Both the position numbers and the translations under genes were made by a program. The notes under the pieces are model-generated. The model saw only the letters and a list, made by a program, of their open reading frames with translations, was not told the DNA's origin and made no database searches. Shown piece after piece: positions 18,058 to 25,751 of a DNA stretch of 64,000 bases. Position 1 is the first letter of the stretch; every line of letters starts with the position of its first letter. Source of the stretch: Paenibacillus sp. OV219 (GTDB taxonomy: Bacteria; Bacillota; Bacilli; Paenibacillales; Paenibacillaceae); assembly GCF_900110075.1 (NCBI RefSeq), contig NZ_FOCJ01000006.1, forward strand, positions 248,001 through 312,000. The letters run 5' to 3'.

Positions 18058-19482
18058 ATGTCAGTTCAAAACGTATTGAACACAATCCAAGAGAACAGCA
18101 TCATGTTTGTCGATTTCCGCTTCGTGGATCTTTCTGGCCACGCGCACCACATCACGCTTCCTGCTACGGAAGTGGATGCCGAAACGTTTGTTAACGGCGT
18201 AGCTTTCGACGGTTCCTCGATCGCTGGTTTCCGCGGCATCGAAGAATCCGACATGGTTATGATGCCGGACACTGAGGCTAGCTTCATCGATCCGTTCACG
18301 GATCACCCGACATTGAACATTATGTGTAACATCCATACACCTGACGGCGAACGTTATGAGCGCGATCCGCGCAGCATCGCTCAAAAAGCAGAAGAATATC
18401 TGCAAACGACGGGCATCGGTACTACAGCATTCTTCGCTCCTGAGTCCGAGTTCTTCATTTTTGACGACGTTCGTTTCGAAAGCAAAATGAACACGTCCTA
18501 CTACTCCGTCGATTCCGACGAAGCGGCTTGGAACACGGGTCGTAAAGAAGAAGGCGGCAACCTTGGTTATAAAATCGGTGTTAAAGGCGGCTATGTGCCA
18601 GTTGCTCCAGTCGACGCGCAACAAGACATCCGCAGTGAAATGGTTCGCATCATGCAAGAAACAGGTCTTCGCGTTGAGCGTCACCATCACGAAGTTGCTA
18701 CAGCTGGTCAAGCGGAAATCAACTTCCGTTTCGATACGCTGACGAAAACAGCTGATAATCTTTTGAAATATAAATACATCATCAACAACGTTGCTCGTCA
18801 ATGGGGCAAAGTGGCAACGTTCATGCCAAAACCACTCTTCGGCGACAACGGTAGCGGTATGCACGTTCACAGCTCGATCTTCAACGGTGATTCCCCGTTG
18901 TTCTACGAGAAAGGCGCTTATGCAAACCTGAGCCAATTGGCGCTGCACTACATCGGTGGTATTCTGCATCACGCACCAGCGCTGATTGCAATCACGAACC
19001 CATCGACAAACTCGTTCAAACGTCTGGTACCAGGCTACGAAGCACCGGTTAACCTTGTGTTCTCCAAAGGCAACCGTTCTGCAGCAATCCGTATTCCGGT
19101 TGCAGCTGTAACGCCTAAAGGCTGCCGTATCGAGTTCCGTACACCGGACTCCACAGCTAACCCTTACCTTGCATTCGCAGCAATGCTGCTTGCAGGTCTG
19201 GACGGCATCAAACGTCAATTGGATCCAGTTGCTCTTGGATATGGTCCATTCGACAAAAACATCTACGATCTGTCTGATGAAGACAAAAAAGAAATCCGTT
19301 CGGTTCCAGGTACGCTGGACGAAGCGCTTGACGCTCTGGAAGCGGATTGCGAGTTCTTGACTGAAGGCGGCGTATTCTCGCAAGACTTCATCGAGAATTT
19401 CATTGCACTGAAACGTTCCGAAGCTAAAGCAGTAGCGATCCGTGTTCATCCACACGAGTTTAGCCTGTACTTCGACTGCTAA
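18058..19482 (+). CDS. glnA: Glutamine synthetase, type I, with GSI-beta-like features
   Basis: Makes glutamine from glutamate, ammonia and ATP; a dodecamer in this family. 474 residues with FDGSSIAGF, FFAPESEFFIFD, AGQAEINFRFD, MPKPLFGDNGSGMHVH and NRSAAIRIP. B. subtilis GlnA (GSI-alpha) is 444 residues. This protein is longer and resembles enteric and cyanobacterial enzymes: it has YYSVDSDEAAWN, GYKIGVKGGYVPVAPVD, and NIYDLSDEDKKEI, where Tyr403 lines up with the adenylylated tyrosine of E. coli. No glnR gene precedes it and no glnE is in view. AGGAGG-like GGAGGA precedes the ATG. GlnR/TnrA boxes upstream indicate nitrogen control. Confidence 0.95.
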   Translation: MSVQNVLNTIQENSIMFVDFRFVDLSGHAHHITLPATEVDAETFVNGVAFDGSSIAGFRGIEESDMVMMPDTEASFIDPFTDHPTLNIMCNIHTPDGERYERDPRSIAQKAEEYLQTTGIGTTAFFAPESEFFIFDDVRFESKMNTSYYSVDSDEAAWNTGRKEEGGNLGYKIGVKGGYVPVAPVDAQQDIRSEMVRIMQETGLRVERHHHEVATAGQAEINFRFDTLTKTADNLLKYKYIINNVARQWGKVATFMPKPLFGDNGSGMHVHSSIFNGDSPLFYEKGAYANLSQLALHYIGGILHHAPALIAITNPSTNSFKRLVPGYEAPVNLVFSKGNRSAAIRIPVAAVTPKGCRIEFRTPDSTANPYLAFAAMLLAGLDGIKRQLDPVALGYGPFDKNIYDLSDEDKKEIRSVPGTLDEALDALEADCEFLTEGGVFSQDFIENFIALKRSEAKAVAIRVHPHEFSLYFDC

Positions 19483-19505
19483 TTCCGGACTTATTATTTC
19501 CATTC

Positions 19506-19537
19506 AAACGAGCTCTCTACCCAGAGAGCTCGTTTTT
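19506..19537 (+). terminator. Terminator of glnA
   Basis: AAACGAGCTCTCT pairs with AGAGAGCTCGTTT around ACCC; T tract from 19533. Confidence 0.88.
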
Positions 19538-19605
19538 ATATCTTCATTGCAAGCTAAATCCGAATATTCTTAATAGAACTGTTGGAATATGTTCGACTTT
19601 TTGAC

Positions 19606-19634
19606 TTGATGCAAGCCTTTAAACTTGCTATCAT
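19606..19634 (+). promoter_or_regulatory. serC promoter
   Basis: TTGATG (19606-19611), 17 bp, TATCAT (19629-19634), 35 bp before the serC ATG. Confidence 0.65.
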
Positions 19635-19669
19635 ACACATAAGCAAATTAGAAGAGTGGAGTGAGCTAC

Positions 19670-20758
19670 ATGACGAATCGCGCTTATAACTTTAATGCTG
19701 GTCCAGCAGCGCTGCCGCTTGAAGTGCTGCAGCAGGCTCAGCAGGAATTCATTGATTATGCCGGTGCTGGCATGTCAATTATGGAGATGTCCCATCGCAG
19801 CAGCATCTTTGAAGAAGTCAATGACGGTGCTCAATCCCTTCTTCGTGAATTGTTCGGAATTCCGAGCAATTATAAGGTGCTCTTCCTGCAGGGCGGAGCA
19901 AGCACGCAGTTTGCTATGATTCCGATGAATCTGCTCACGCCAGGCAAAACAGCGGCATTCGTAAACACGGGCAGTTGGGCGGATAAGGCGATTAAAGAAG
20001 CAAAGCTTTTCGGTGAAACTGCAATTGCGGCATCCTCGGAAGCGTACAAGTTCAACCGCATACCTGAGCTTGGTGAAATCGAGATTCCTGAGAATACAGC
20101 CTACCTGCACATCACTTCGAATGAAACGATTGAAGGCACGCAGTATGCTAAATATCCAGAAACAGGTGATGTGACGCTGATCGGCGACTTGTCGAGCGAT
20201 ATACTGAGCCGTCCGGTTGATGTAAGTAAATTCGGCATGATCTATGCCGGAGCGCAGAAGAACCTTGGCCCATCCGGTGTAACGATCGTGATCGTGCGTG
20301 AGGATCTCGTTGCAGAAAGCCCGAAATCGATTCCGACGATGCTTCGTTACGATACGCATGTGAAGAACAATTCCCTTTACAACACACCGCCTTCCTTCTC
20401 GATTTACTTGGTCGGTCTGATGTTGAAATGGGTGAAAGATAGAGGCGGCGTTGCCGCGGTTGAGCAATACAATCGCGATAAGACGAAGCTGATCTATGAC
20501 ACAATCGATCAAAGTGGCGGCTTCTACCGCGGCTTCGCAGAGGCAGGTAGCCGTTCACTTATGAACATTACGTTCCGCCTCGGAACTGAAGAGCTCGAGA
20601 AGCAGTTCGCGAAGGAATCGGAGCAGCATGGCTTCGTCGGCTTGAAGGGACATCGCAGTGTTGGTGGCTTGCGCGCATCGACGTACAATGCTGTGCCGCT
20701 GGAGAGCTGCAAGGCACTCGCCGAATTCATGGCGGATTTCCAGAAACAGAACGGATAA
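19670..20758 (+). CDS. serC: Phosphoserine aminotransferase
   Basis: PLP enzyme of serine synthesis (phosphohydroxypyruvate to phosphoserine); the family can also act in pyridoxal synthesis. 362 residues, normal length. Visible motifs: YNFNAGPAALP, EMSHRSSIFEE, FLQGGAS, and the PLP lysine in IYAGAQKNLGPSG. ATG 19670 is chosen: the ribosome site TGGAGTGA ends a few bases upstream, and MTNRAYNFNAGPA matches family N-termini. A GTG at 19661 is in frame but lies inside the ribosome site. Single-gene unit. Confidence 0.95.
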   Translation: MTNRAYNFNAGPAALPLEVLQQAQQEFIDYAGAGMSIMEMSHRSSIFEEVNDGAQSLLRELFGIPSNYKVLFLQGGASTQFAMIPMNLLTPGKTAAFVNTGSWADKAIKEAKLFGETAIAASSEAYKFNRIPELGEIEIPENTAYLHITSNETIEGTQYAKYPETGDVTLIGDLSSDILSRPVDVSKFGMIYAGAQKNLGPSGVTIVIVREDLVAESPKSIPTMLRYDTHVKNNSLYNTPPSFSIYLVGLMLKWVKDRGGVAAVEQYNRDKTKLIYDTIDQSGGFYRGFAEAGSRSLMNITFRLGTEELEKQFAKESEQHGFVGLKGHRSVGGLRASTYNAVPLESCKALAEFMADFQKQNG

Positions 20759-20790
20759 CGAAGGTAGGGAGATGGCTCGCATAGGCTCCG

Positions 20791-20924
20791 CGGCCTGCGG
20801 TCGGTATGGGTCTGCATCGCTGTTGTAGTTTGGATATCTCGGATTATATAAGACATTTATAGGTTGATATCCAACTTCAAAGGCGAACGCTATCGCTTTC
20901 CGACTCCATACCGATCTCCGGCCG
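20791..20924. repeat. Structured intergenic repeat, copy 1
   Basis: Nested inverted repeats with conserved loop sequences. Outer stem TCGGTATGG (20801-20809) pairs with CCATACCGA (20906-20914), flanked by CGGCC/GGCCG. Inner stem TTGGATATC (20830-20838) pairs with GATATCCAA (20866-20874). Between the stems lie ATCGCTGTTGTA (20816-20827) on the 5' side and AGGCGAACGCTATCGCTT on the 3' side (20881-20898). These two blocks recur almost unchanged in copy 2 at 24405, while the stem sequences differ. It has no coding potential that I credit. Confidence 0.75.
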
Positions 20925-20950
20925 CTCTCTGCGCCGCACAACTACTTTTT

Positions 20951-20996
20951 TTAAACAAAAGAAGACCGCCGGGCCTTTGGGGACGGCGGTCTTCTA
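20951..20996 (-). terminator. Terminator of the orphan response regulator
   Basis: AGAAGACCGCCG (20960-20971) pairs with CGGCGGTCTTCT (20984-20995). The T-rich side (complement of 20951-20960) is on the reverse strand, so it mainly serves the gene at 21014; it may also stop serC read-through. Confidence 0.8.
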
Positions 20997-21013
20997 GTTG
21001 TGAGAGCAAAGGA

Positions 21014-21736
21014 TTATGCCAAGGATGAATCGGCTGCGCTGCTGCCTGGGCCAGCTAGTTTATAGCCGACGTTACGAACGGTCATAATATACTCTGGCGT
21101 ACGTGCGTTTTTCTCGATTTTGTCGCGAAGATGGCTGATATGGACGTCGACGATTCGCGTATCGCCGAGGAAGTGATAGTCCCACACGCCATGCAGCAGC
21201 TGTTGTCTGCTAAGCACTTTGCCGCGGTGGCGGCAGAGGAAGAGGAGCAGTTCGAATTCCTTCGGCGTAAGCTCGACTTGCTTGCCATTCACTTGCACTT
21301 CACGCTGCTCGGTGATGACTGTCAAATGACCGATCTCATGAACGGCTTCGTCACTCTTGCCTAGCAGCGACTGCGTACGGCGGAAGATCGCTTGAATACG
21401 TGAAAGCAGCTCTTGCGGAGAGAATGGCTTCGTCATATAATCATCGGCGCCATTATCAAGTCCGGCGATTTTGTCAGTGACATCCTGCAAAGCCGTTAAC
21501 ATAATAATCGGCACCGCATTATTTTGCTTTCGCAGCTCTCTGCATACTTGAATACCGTCCATCTTCGGGAGCATGAGATCGAGAACGATGAGGTCGGGAC
21601 GAAACGGCTTTAAGAAGTCGAATACGGCTTCACCATCAGCAGCGCAGCGCACCTCGTAGCCGGCAAGCTTCAAATTAAATTCAAGCAACATGGAGATGGA
21701 AGGCTCGTCATCGACGATTAATATTTTCTTCTTCAT
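21014..21736 (-). CDS. OmpR/PhoB-family response regulator (PhoP-like), no adjacent kinase
   Basis: 240 residues. Receiver domain with DDEP, phospho-acceptor Asp53 (LIVLDLMLP) and Lys in MTKPF. The winged-helix domain (about 130-228) has VELTPKEFELLLFLCRHRGKVLSR and ends VRNVGYKLAGPG, then a short Ala/Ser tail. It resembles the PhoP/WalR group. No kinase gene is next to it, so its partner is encoded elsewhere. AAGGAGA precedes the start. It is divergent from trmL. Confidence 0.88.
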   Translation of the reverse strand: MKKKILIVDDEPSISMLLEFNLKLAGYEVRCAADGEAVFDFLKPFRPDLIVLDLMLPKMDGIQVCRELRKQNNAVPIIMLTALQDVTDKIAGLDNGADDYMTKPFSPQELLSRIQAIFRRTQSLLGKSDEAVHEIGHLTVITEQREVQVNGKQVELTPKEFELLLFLCRHRGKVLSRQQLLHGVWDYHFLGDTRIVDVHISHLRDKIEKNARTPEYIMTVRNVGYKLAGPGSSAADSSLA

Positions 21737-21847
21737 CGTTTATGATCTCCTTTTCGTGCAATTATAATTGTATTATGACAGTCATTTTTTTGCAGGAGAT
21801 TAAACAAACGTAAAAGCTATGTAAAAACTAGAAGGGGAAGGTTAACA

Positions 21848-22312
21848 ATGGCATTCCATATCGTACTCGTCGAACCGGAAATTCCGGCTAATACAGGCAA
21901 TATTGCGCGTACCTGCGCGGCAACAGGCACGATTCTCCATCTTGTAAGACCGCTAGGCTTCAATACCGATGACAAAACACTTAAACGCGCTGGTCTGGAT
22001 TACTGGTATGCGGTCGAGATTCATTACCATGACTCTTTTCAGGAGTTGAGGGACCAGTACCCGGAGGGGCGGTTCTTCTGCGCAAGCACACGCAGCTCGC
22101 AAGTGTACACGAAGCACAGCTACCGGGACGGAGACTTCTTTGTTTTCGGCAAAGAGACGAAAGGGCTGCCGCAGGAAATTCTTGATGCTCATCTGGATAC
22201 GTGCATTCGCGTGCCGATGACGGATAAGGTGAGATCGCTGAATTTGTCGAATTCTGCGGCGATTGTCGTGTTCGAGGCGCTGCGCCAGCTGGATTTTGCC
22301 GGTTTAGAATAG
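21848..22312 (+). CDS. trmL: tRNA (cytidine/uridine-34 2'-O)-methyltransferase, SPOUT class
   Basis: 154 residues, standard for TrmL (CspR in B. subtilis). It methylates the wobble ribose of some leucine tRNAs using S-adenosylmethionine. Motifs: VEPEIPANTGNIARTCAATG at the N-terminus and the knotted cofactor site FGKETKGLP and VRSLNLSNSAAIV. GAAGGGGAAGG lies upstream of the ATG. Nothing suggests it is co-transcribed with the AbrB-like gene, since an AT-rich 160-bp region separates them. Confidence 0.92.
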   Translation: MAFHIVLVEPEIPANTGNIARTCAATGTILHLVRPLGFNTDDKTLKRAGLDYWYAVEIHYHDSFQELRDQYPEGRFFCASTRSSQVYTKHSYRDGDFFVFGKETKGLPQEILDAHLDTCIRVPMTDKVRSLNLSNSAAIVVFEALRQLDFAGLE

Positions 22313-22440
22313 AACATTTATAAAATGTTAACTTTTAAAACATTAAATGTTGCACAATACTAAGAAATTTTAAAAAGTTGAAGGAATTACAGTTTCATTA
22401 TCGAATCCTTGTAGAAAGCGAAAATTGTCATAACATGTTA
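22313..22440. promoter_or_regulatory. Cluster of AACAT/ATGTT palindromes upstream of the AbrB-like gene
   Basis: Three palindromes of the same type: AACATTTATAAAATGTT (22313-22329), AACATTAAATGTT (22339-22351) and AACATGTT (about 22433-22440). The surrounding DNA is far more AT-rich than the rest of the window. Such sites could be operators for the AbrB-type protein encoded just downstream (autoregulation); this is inference. Confidence 0.45.
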
Positions 22441-22475
22441 GCTTTCAAAATGTAACTTACAGGAGATGTGGAATT

Positions 22476-22727
22476 GTGAAACCGGCTGGTGTTGTGCGTA
22501 AAGTGGATCAATTGGGTCGAATTGTTTTGCCCAAATCGCTGCGCAAAAGATATTCAATGAACGAGGGGGATCCTGTAGAGATATTAGTTCAAGGGGATCA
22601 AATTATTTTGGAGCGCTACCGTCCTCGCTGCGTGTTCTGCAATACGCTGGACGATGTGCGTGAATTTAAAGAACGTTACCTGTGTGCAGTTTGCATGACC
22701 GAGATGACTGGACTACGCCGGGTTTAA
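22476..22727 (+). CDS. AbrB-family DNA-binding regulator with a four-cysteine C-terminus
   Basis: 83 residues from GTG 22476, with AGGAGA 9 nt upstream. Residues of about 1-48 are the AbrB/SpoVT swapped-hairpin domain (GVVRKVDQLGRIVLPKSLR), which binds DNA as a dimer or tetramer. In place of the usual AbrB C-terminal multimerisation domain there are Cys52-x2-Cys55 and Cys70-x2-Cys73, a likely zinc ribbon. In Bacillus the family controls the transition from growth to stationary phase. Targets are unknown here. A strong terminator follows. Confidence 0.88.
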   Translation: MKPAGVVRKVDQLGRIVLPKSLRKRYSMNEGDPVEILVQGDQIILERYRPRCVFCNTLDDVREFKERYLCAVCMTEMTGLRRV

Positions 22728-22765
22728 GGCGTGTCGTTCTTGTGGTAAATGGAATAAGAGCAAAC

Positions 22766-22817
22766 AAAAAGAAGCTTCCGGCGAATGTTGAAGAACAATC
22801 GCTGAAGCTTCTTTTTT
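22766..22817. terminator. Bidirectional terminator
   Basis: AAAAAGAAGCTTC pairs with GAAGCTTCTTTTT, enclosing a second stem GCGA-TGTT...AACA-TCGC. A runs and T runs on the two sides allow use in both directions: by the AbrB-like gene on the + strand and the small ORF on the - strand. Confidence 0.9.
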
Positions 22818-22878
22818 AAGCACAGAACTTACGCTGCCATCACACAGGCGAGAGCGGTCGTTCTTGCTGATGTCCATC

Positions 22879-22977
22879 TTACAAGCCACTAGTCTTATCG
22901 TCGTTGTAAGACGCAGTCAGCATTGCAATTATGAACAAGGCTGAAACGGTGAGGACAATGAGAAAATTAATGGTCAT
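22879..22977 (-). CDS. Small single-pass membrane protein, 32 residues
   Basis: Reverse-strand ORF MTINFLIVLTVSALFIIAML followed by TASYNDDKTSGL. It has a perfect ribosome site GGAGG (complement of 22986-22990) 8 nt before the ATG. Residues 4-21 form one hydrophobic helix, and the short tail is polar. It lies alone between the terminator at 22766 and the divergent aminotransferase gene. I do not recognise the family; small one-helix proteins like this are common in sporulating Bacillales. The ribosome site and helix are what support it. Confidence 0.5.
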   Translation of the reverse strand: MTINFLIVLTVSALFIIAMLTASYNDDKTSGL

Positions 22978-23180
22978 TCATCTTACCTCCTATACTGCAT
23001 GTTTCATACTAATTATTATAACCAACGGTGTTCAAAAAGAAAACGATCTAAGTTGTGAACAAGTTGTTACAGGACCAAGCTATTTCATATACAAGGTTGT
23101 CGAACTTTGTCGTGGTTTGGAGTTGCCCCCTTCCCGCTTTGAGCGTAAAATGTTTGATAAAGGAAAGGGAGTGGACGATA

Positions 23181-24371
23181 GTGGAATATCGGTTCTCAAA
23201 CAATGTGCAGCGGCTACAATCCTCGGCCGTTCGCGATATACTTAAGCTAACGCAAGGTAAAGAAATCATTTCGTTCGCCGGCGGACTTCCGGCGGAGGAG
23301 CTATTCCCACTTGAGGCGATTCAGGATGCGGCGGAGCGTGTGTTCCGTACAGGCAAGAACTCGCTTCAATATGGCCTTACAGAAGGCTTCCTGCCACTGC
23401 GCGAGCAGCTATGCGCCCGGATGGCACAGAAAAATATGCATGTTGCGCCTGACGAAATGATTGTTACGACTGGCTCGCAGCAAGCGATTGACCTCGTTAC
23501 GCGTATTCTTATGAATCCCGGCGATGTAGTGCTCGTCGAGAACCCGACCTATCTGGCAAGCCTGCAAGTATTTAACCTTAGCGGCCTTACCGTTGTGCCT
23601 GTCGAGAGTGATAAGGATGGTATGATCATCGAGGAGGCTGAGCGTCTGATGAAACTGCATAAGCCTAAGATGGTTTATGTTGTTCCAACCTTCGGCAATC
23701 CAACAGGGAGAGTATGGAGTTTGGAACGCCGCAAAGGGCTGCTTGAACTGAGCCATCGCTTTGGCGTTGCTATTCTTGAGGATGATCCATATGGCGAAAT
23801 TAAGTTCGATCCGAATGCAAATTATCCGACTCTGTTCTCCCTTGATGGCAAAGCAGGTCATGTTATTTATACAAGCACGTTCTCGAAGACAGTTGCACCG
23901 GCGCTGCGTACCGGCTGGGCGATTGGTAATCGGGAAGTAATCAGCAATATGGCAAAGGCGAAGCAGGCGGCGGATCTGCACTCCAGCACATTGGACCAGC
24001 AGACGCTGGATCAGCTGCTGCAGCATTTCCCGCTGGACGATCACATCCGTACCATTAGCAAAGCTTATGGCGAGAGGTTGCAGCAGATGCAAAGCTTGCT
24101 TAAGAAGCAGGGCTGGAGCGATGTGAAATGGGTGGAGCCGAAGGGTGGCATGTTCCTGTGGCTTGAGCTGCCGGAAGCACTTGACTCGGAAGCGCTGCTG
24201 CGTGCTGCGGTGCAGAAGAACGTGGCGTTCGTACCAGGCGCGTCGTTCTACGCGGCGGATCCACAGCGCAATAAGGCGCGTTTGAACTTCACGTATACGA
24301 CTGGCGAGCGCATGGCGACGGGAATCACGCGATTCGCGGAGACGCTTAATGAGTTTCTGGCACGCTGCTAA
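23181..24371 (+). CDS. PLP-dependent class I/II aminotransferase (2-aminoadipate/LysN-like)
   Basis: 396 residues from GTG 23181, chosen because GGGAG is about 9 nt upstream and the protein then begins VEYRFSNNVQRLQSSAVRDIL like its family; the frame is open further upstream but that part looks non-coding. Fold type I motifs: SFAGGLPAEELFP, TTGSQQAIDLV, PTFGNPTGR, and the PLP lysine in TSTFSKTVAPALRTGW. It resembles multi-substrate aminotransferases acting on 2-aminoadipate, aromatic or branched-chain amino acids. The exact substrate cannot be read from sequence. Confidence 0.88.
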   Translation: MEYRFSNNVQRLQSSAVRDILKLTQGKEIISFAGGLPAEELFPLEAIQDAAERVFRTGKNSLQYGLTEGFLPLREQLCARMAQKNMHVAPDEMIVTTGSQQAIDLVTRILMNPGDVVLVENPTYLASLQVFNLSGLTVVPVESDKDGMIIEEAERLMKLHKPKMVYVVPTFGNPTGRVWSLERRKGLLELSHRFGVAILEDDPYGEIKFDPNANYPTLFSLDGKAGHVIYTSTFSKTVAPALRTGWAIGNREVISNMAKAKQAADLHSSTLDQQTLDQLLQHFPLDDHIRTISKAYGERLQQMQSLLKKQGWSDVKWVEPKGGMFLWLELPEALDSEALLRAAVQKNVAFVPGASFYAADPQRNKARLNFTYTTGERMATGITRFAETLNEFLARC

Positions 24372-24404
24372 ACCCGAGAGAGCGTGAAGGGTAATAGCTG
24401 CGCT

Positions 24405-24562
24405 GTTGAATGTTCTTTCGATCGCTGTTGTATTCGGATTCCTTTGAACAATTTGAATAAGGTTGGAACCCGAATACGGAGGCGCAAATGATTTAGCGTT
24501 GGTTAGACCACGCAAATCATTTCGCCTAGGCGAACGCTACCGCTTCTCCAGAATCATTCAAC
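24405..24562. repeat. Structured intergenic repeat, copy 2, with an extra arm
   Basis: Same plan as copy 1 at 20791. Outer stem GTTGAATGTTCT (24405-24416) pairs with AGAATCATTCAAC (24550-24562). The 5' block ATCGCTGTTGTA (24421-24432) is identical to copy 1. Inner stem GTATTCGGATTCC (24430-24442) pairs with GGAACCCGAATAC (24465-24477). An additional hairpin AGGCGCAAATGATTT with AAATCATTTCGCCT is inserted before the 3' block AGGCGAACGCTACCGCTT (24528-24545). Stem sequences differ from copy 1 on both strands, while loop blocks are kept. Confidence 0.75.
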
Positions 24563-24606
24563 TGCTCCACTATTACTGACATGCTCATCGTGTATTTTAT
24601 AAGAAC

Positions 24607-24646
24607 AAAAAAACCTCTAGCGACTTCATCGCGCTAGAGGTTTTCG
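24607..24646 (-). terminator. Terminator of the Rieske gene (bidirectional)
   Basis: AACCTCTAGCG (24612-24622) pairs with CGCTAGAGGTT (24632-24642). The complement of the A run at 24607-24613 gives seven T's on the reverse strand. Confidence 0.85.
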
Positions 24647-24665
24647 TGTTTCACAGATCAATTGC

Positions 24666-24989
24666 TTAGGCCTCGACGAGAACGAACTTGCCGTCGCGGA
24701 TTTCGAGTGGTGCGCATTCGAGTGTTTCGCCAGGTACGTTCGTTGATTCGCCTGTCTGTGCGTCGAAGCACCAGTAGTGAAGAGGACAGACGAGCTCGTT
24801 CAGATGAGGGCGGACGATGCCGCCTGCATGCGGGCAAATTGCCGAGATCAGGCTGTAGCGCTGCTCTTCTCCTTCTTTGCGCTTAGCCTCTACAATATAG
24901 TGAGGCTGCATATCGACTTTTACATGCGCCGGGAAAGCTGTGAAATCCTCAACACTTCCAATTACTTTCACTGCATTTGACTCGCTCAT
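24666..24989 (-). CDS. Rieske-type [2Fe-2S] ferredoxin
   Basis: 107 residues forming one Rieske domain. Cluster ligands are Cys52 and His54 (CPHAGG) and Cys68 and His71 (CPLHYWCFD). There is no membrane segment, so it is a soluble protein like NirD or the small ferredoxins of oxygenases. No oxygenase or reductase gene is adjacent, so its redox partner is unknown. The reading frame begins MSESNAVKVIG with GGAGCG upstream. Confidence 0.88.
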   Translation of the reverse strand: MSESNAVKVIGSVEDFTAFPAHVKVDMQPHYIVEAKRKEGEEQRYSLISAICPHAGGIVRPHLNELVCPLHYWCFDAQTGESTNVPGETLECAPLEIRDGKFVLVEA

Positions 24990-25022
24990 TCGTAAATTCG
25001 CTCCTTTTATAATATGTACTTA

Positions 25023-25751
25023 TTATGGCTGTTTGGCCCCTTGTTTCTTCCGCCACGCCTCCACGATTTCTTCGTGTGCAGCAAGCGCTGCAATCCCCTC
25101 GGGCTTAAGCCCGTATAAGCCGCGCTCGATGCGCGTGAACCACTTGTAATAGTCATCCCGCACAATCTGTCCCGTATTCGTCACATCTGTCAGTTTCTTA
25201 ATCGCGCTTGGAGACAGATGCCCGTGCTCTCTGATTGCCCATGCGACGCGGATCGCTTTCTCCTTATACGCGGTCATAAGCTTGCGTCCTGTGCTGCCCC
25301 CGATATTGTAATCGCCGGTTCGCTCACGGAATTCAGTCAGCAGCTTCGCCTGCCTAGTTCGCCGCTGCTCACGGACAGGGGGATCTCCAGGCTCGCAGAG
25401 CATCTCGAGCAACGGCTCCTTCGTCTTGAAGAAGGTGACCGTCATCAGCCCGATCCCAAGCATCCGGCATAGCTCTGCAAGATCGCCGAAGCGTTGGTTG
25501 TGCGAACCGCCCTTTTTACGATTGCGTTCTACTGCGAGAATAACGTTGCCGCCGAGTCGAAGCCGCTCAACCCCTTGCAGAAGCAGGGCGAGATTGAAAG
25601 TTTTCTTCATCTCGACCAGAATCGTTTCTTCCGTTTGCGGATGAATGGCGACGAGGTCGCAATGCATGATTTCGCCCTTCACCTCATAGCCTTGTCTTTC
25701 AAAATACGACTTGATTGGCTTGTACAGCTCAGTTTCATGTGTGATTGCCAT
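25023..25751 (-). CDS. DUF2161-type putative PD-(D/E)XK phosphodiesterase
   Basis: 242 residues from the ATG at 25751 (MAITHETELYKPIKSYF), which has AAGGGG 11 nt upstream; an earlier in-frame ATG at 25805 lacks one. The N-terminal half shows a nuclease-like pattern, CDLVAIHP followed by ILVEMKK (D...E-x-K). The C-terminal part (about 165-242) looks like a winged-helix domain. The family is annotated as a putative phosphodiesterase, with no proven substrate. It follows the Rieske gene in the same direction by 33 nt but seems functionally unrelated. Confidence 0.7.
   Translation of the reverse strand: MAITHETELYKPIKSYFERQGYEVKGEIMHCDLVAIHPQTEETILVEMKKTFNLALLLQGVERLRLGGNVILAVERNRKKGGSHNQRFGDLAELCRMLGIGLMTVTFFKTKEPLLEMLCEPGDPPVREQRRTRQAKLLTEFRERTGDYNIGGSTGRKLMTAYKEKAIRVAWAIREHGHLSPSAIKKLTDVTNTGQIVRDDYYKWFTRIERGLYGLKPEGIAALAAHEEIVEAWRKKQGAKQP

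Noticed and set aside
18061-19503. 480-codon reverse-strand ORF across glnA
   Set aside because: It mirrors the glnA frame; the high Cys, Arg and Phe content and lack of any family show it is not a gene.
22931-23245. 104-codon + strand ORF before the aminotransferase
   Set aside because: No ribosome site or family; it overlaps the well-supported reverse-strand small ORF and the aminotransferase start.
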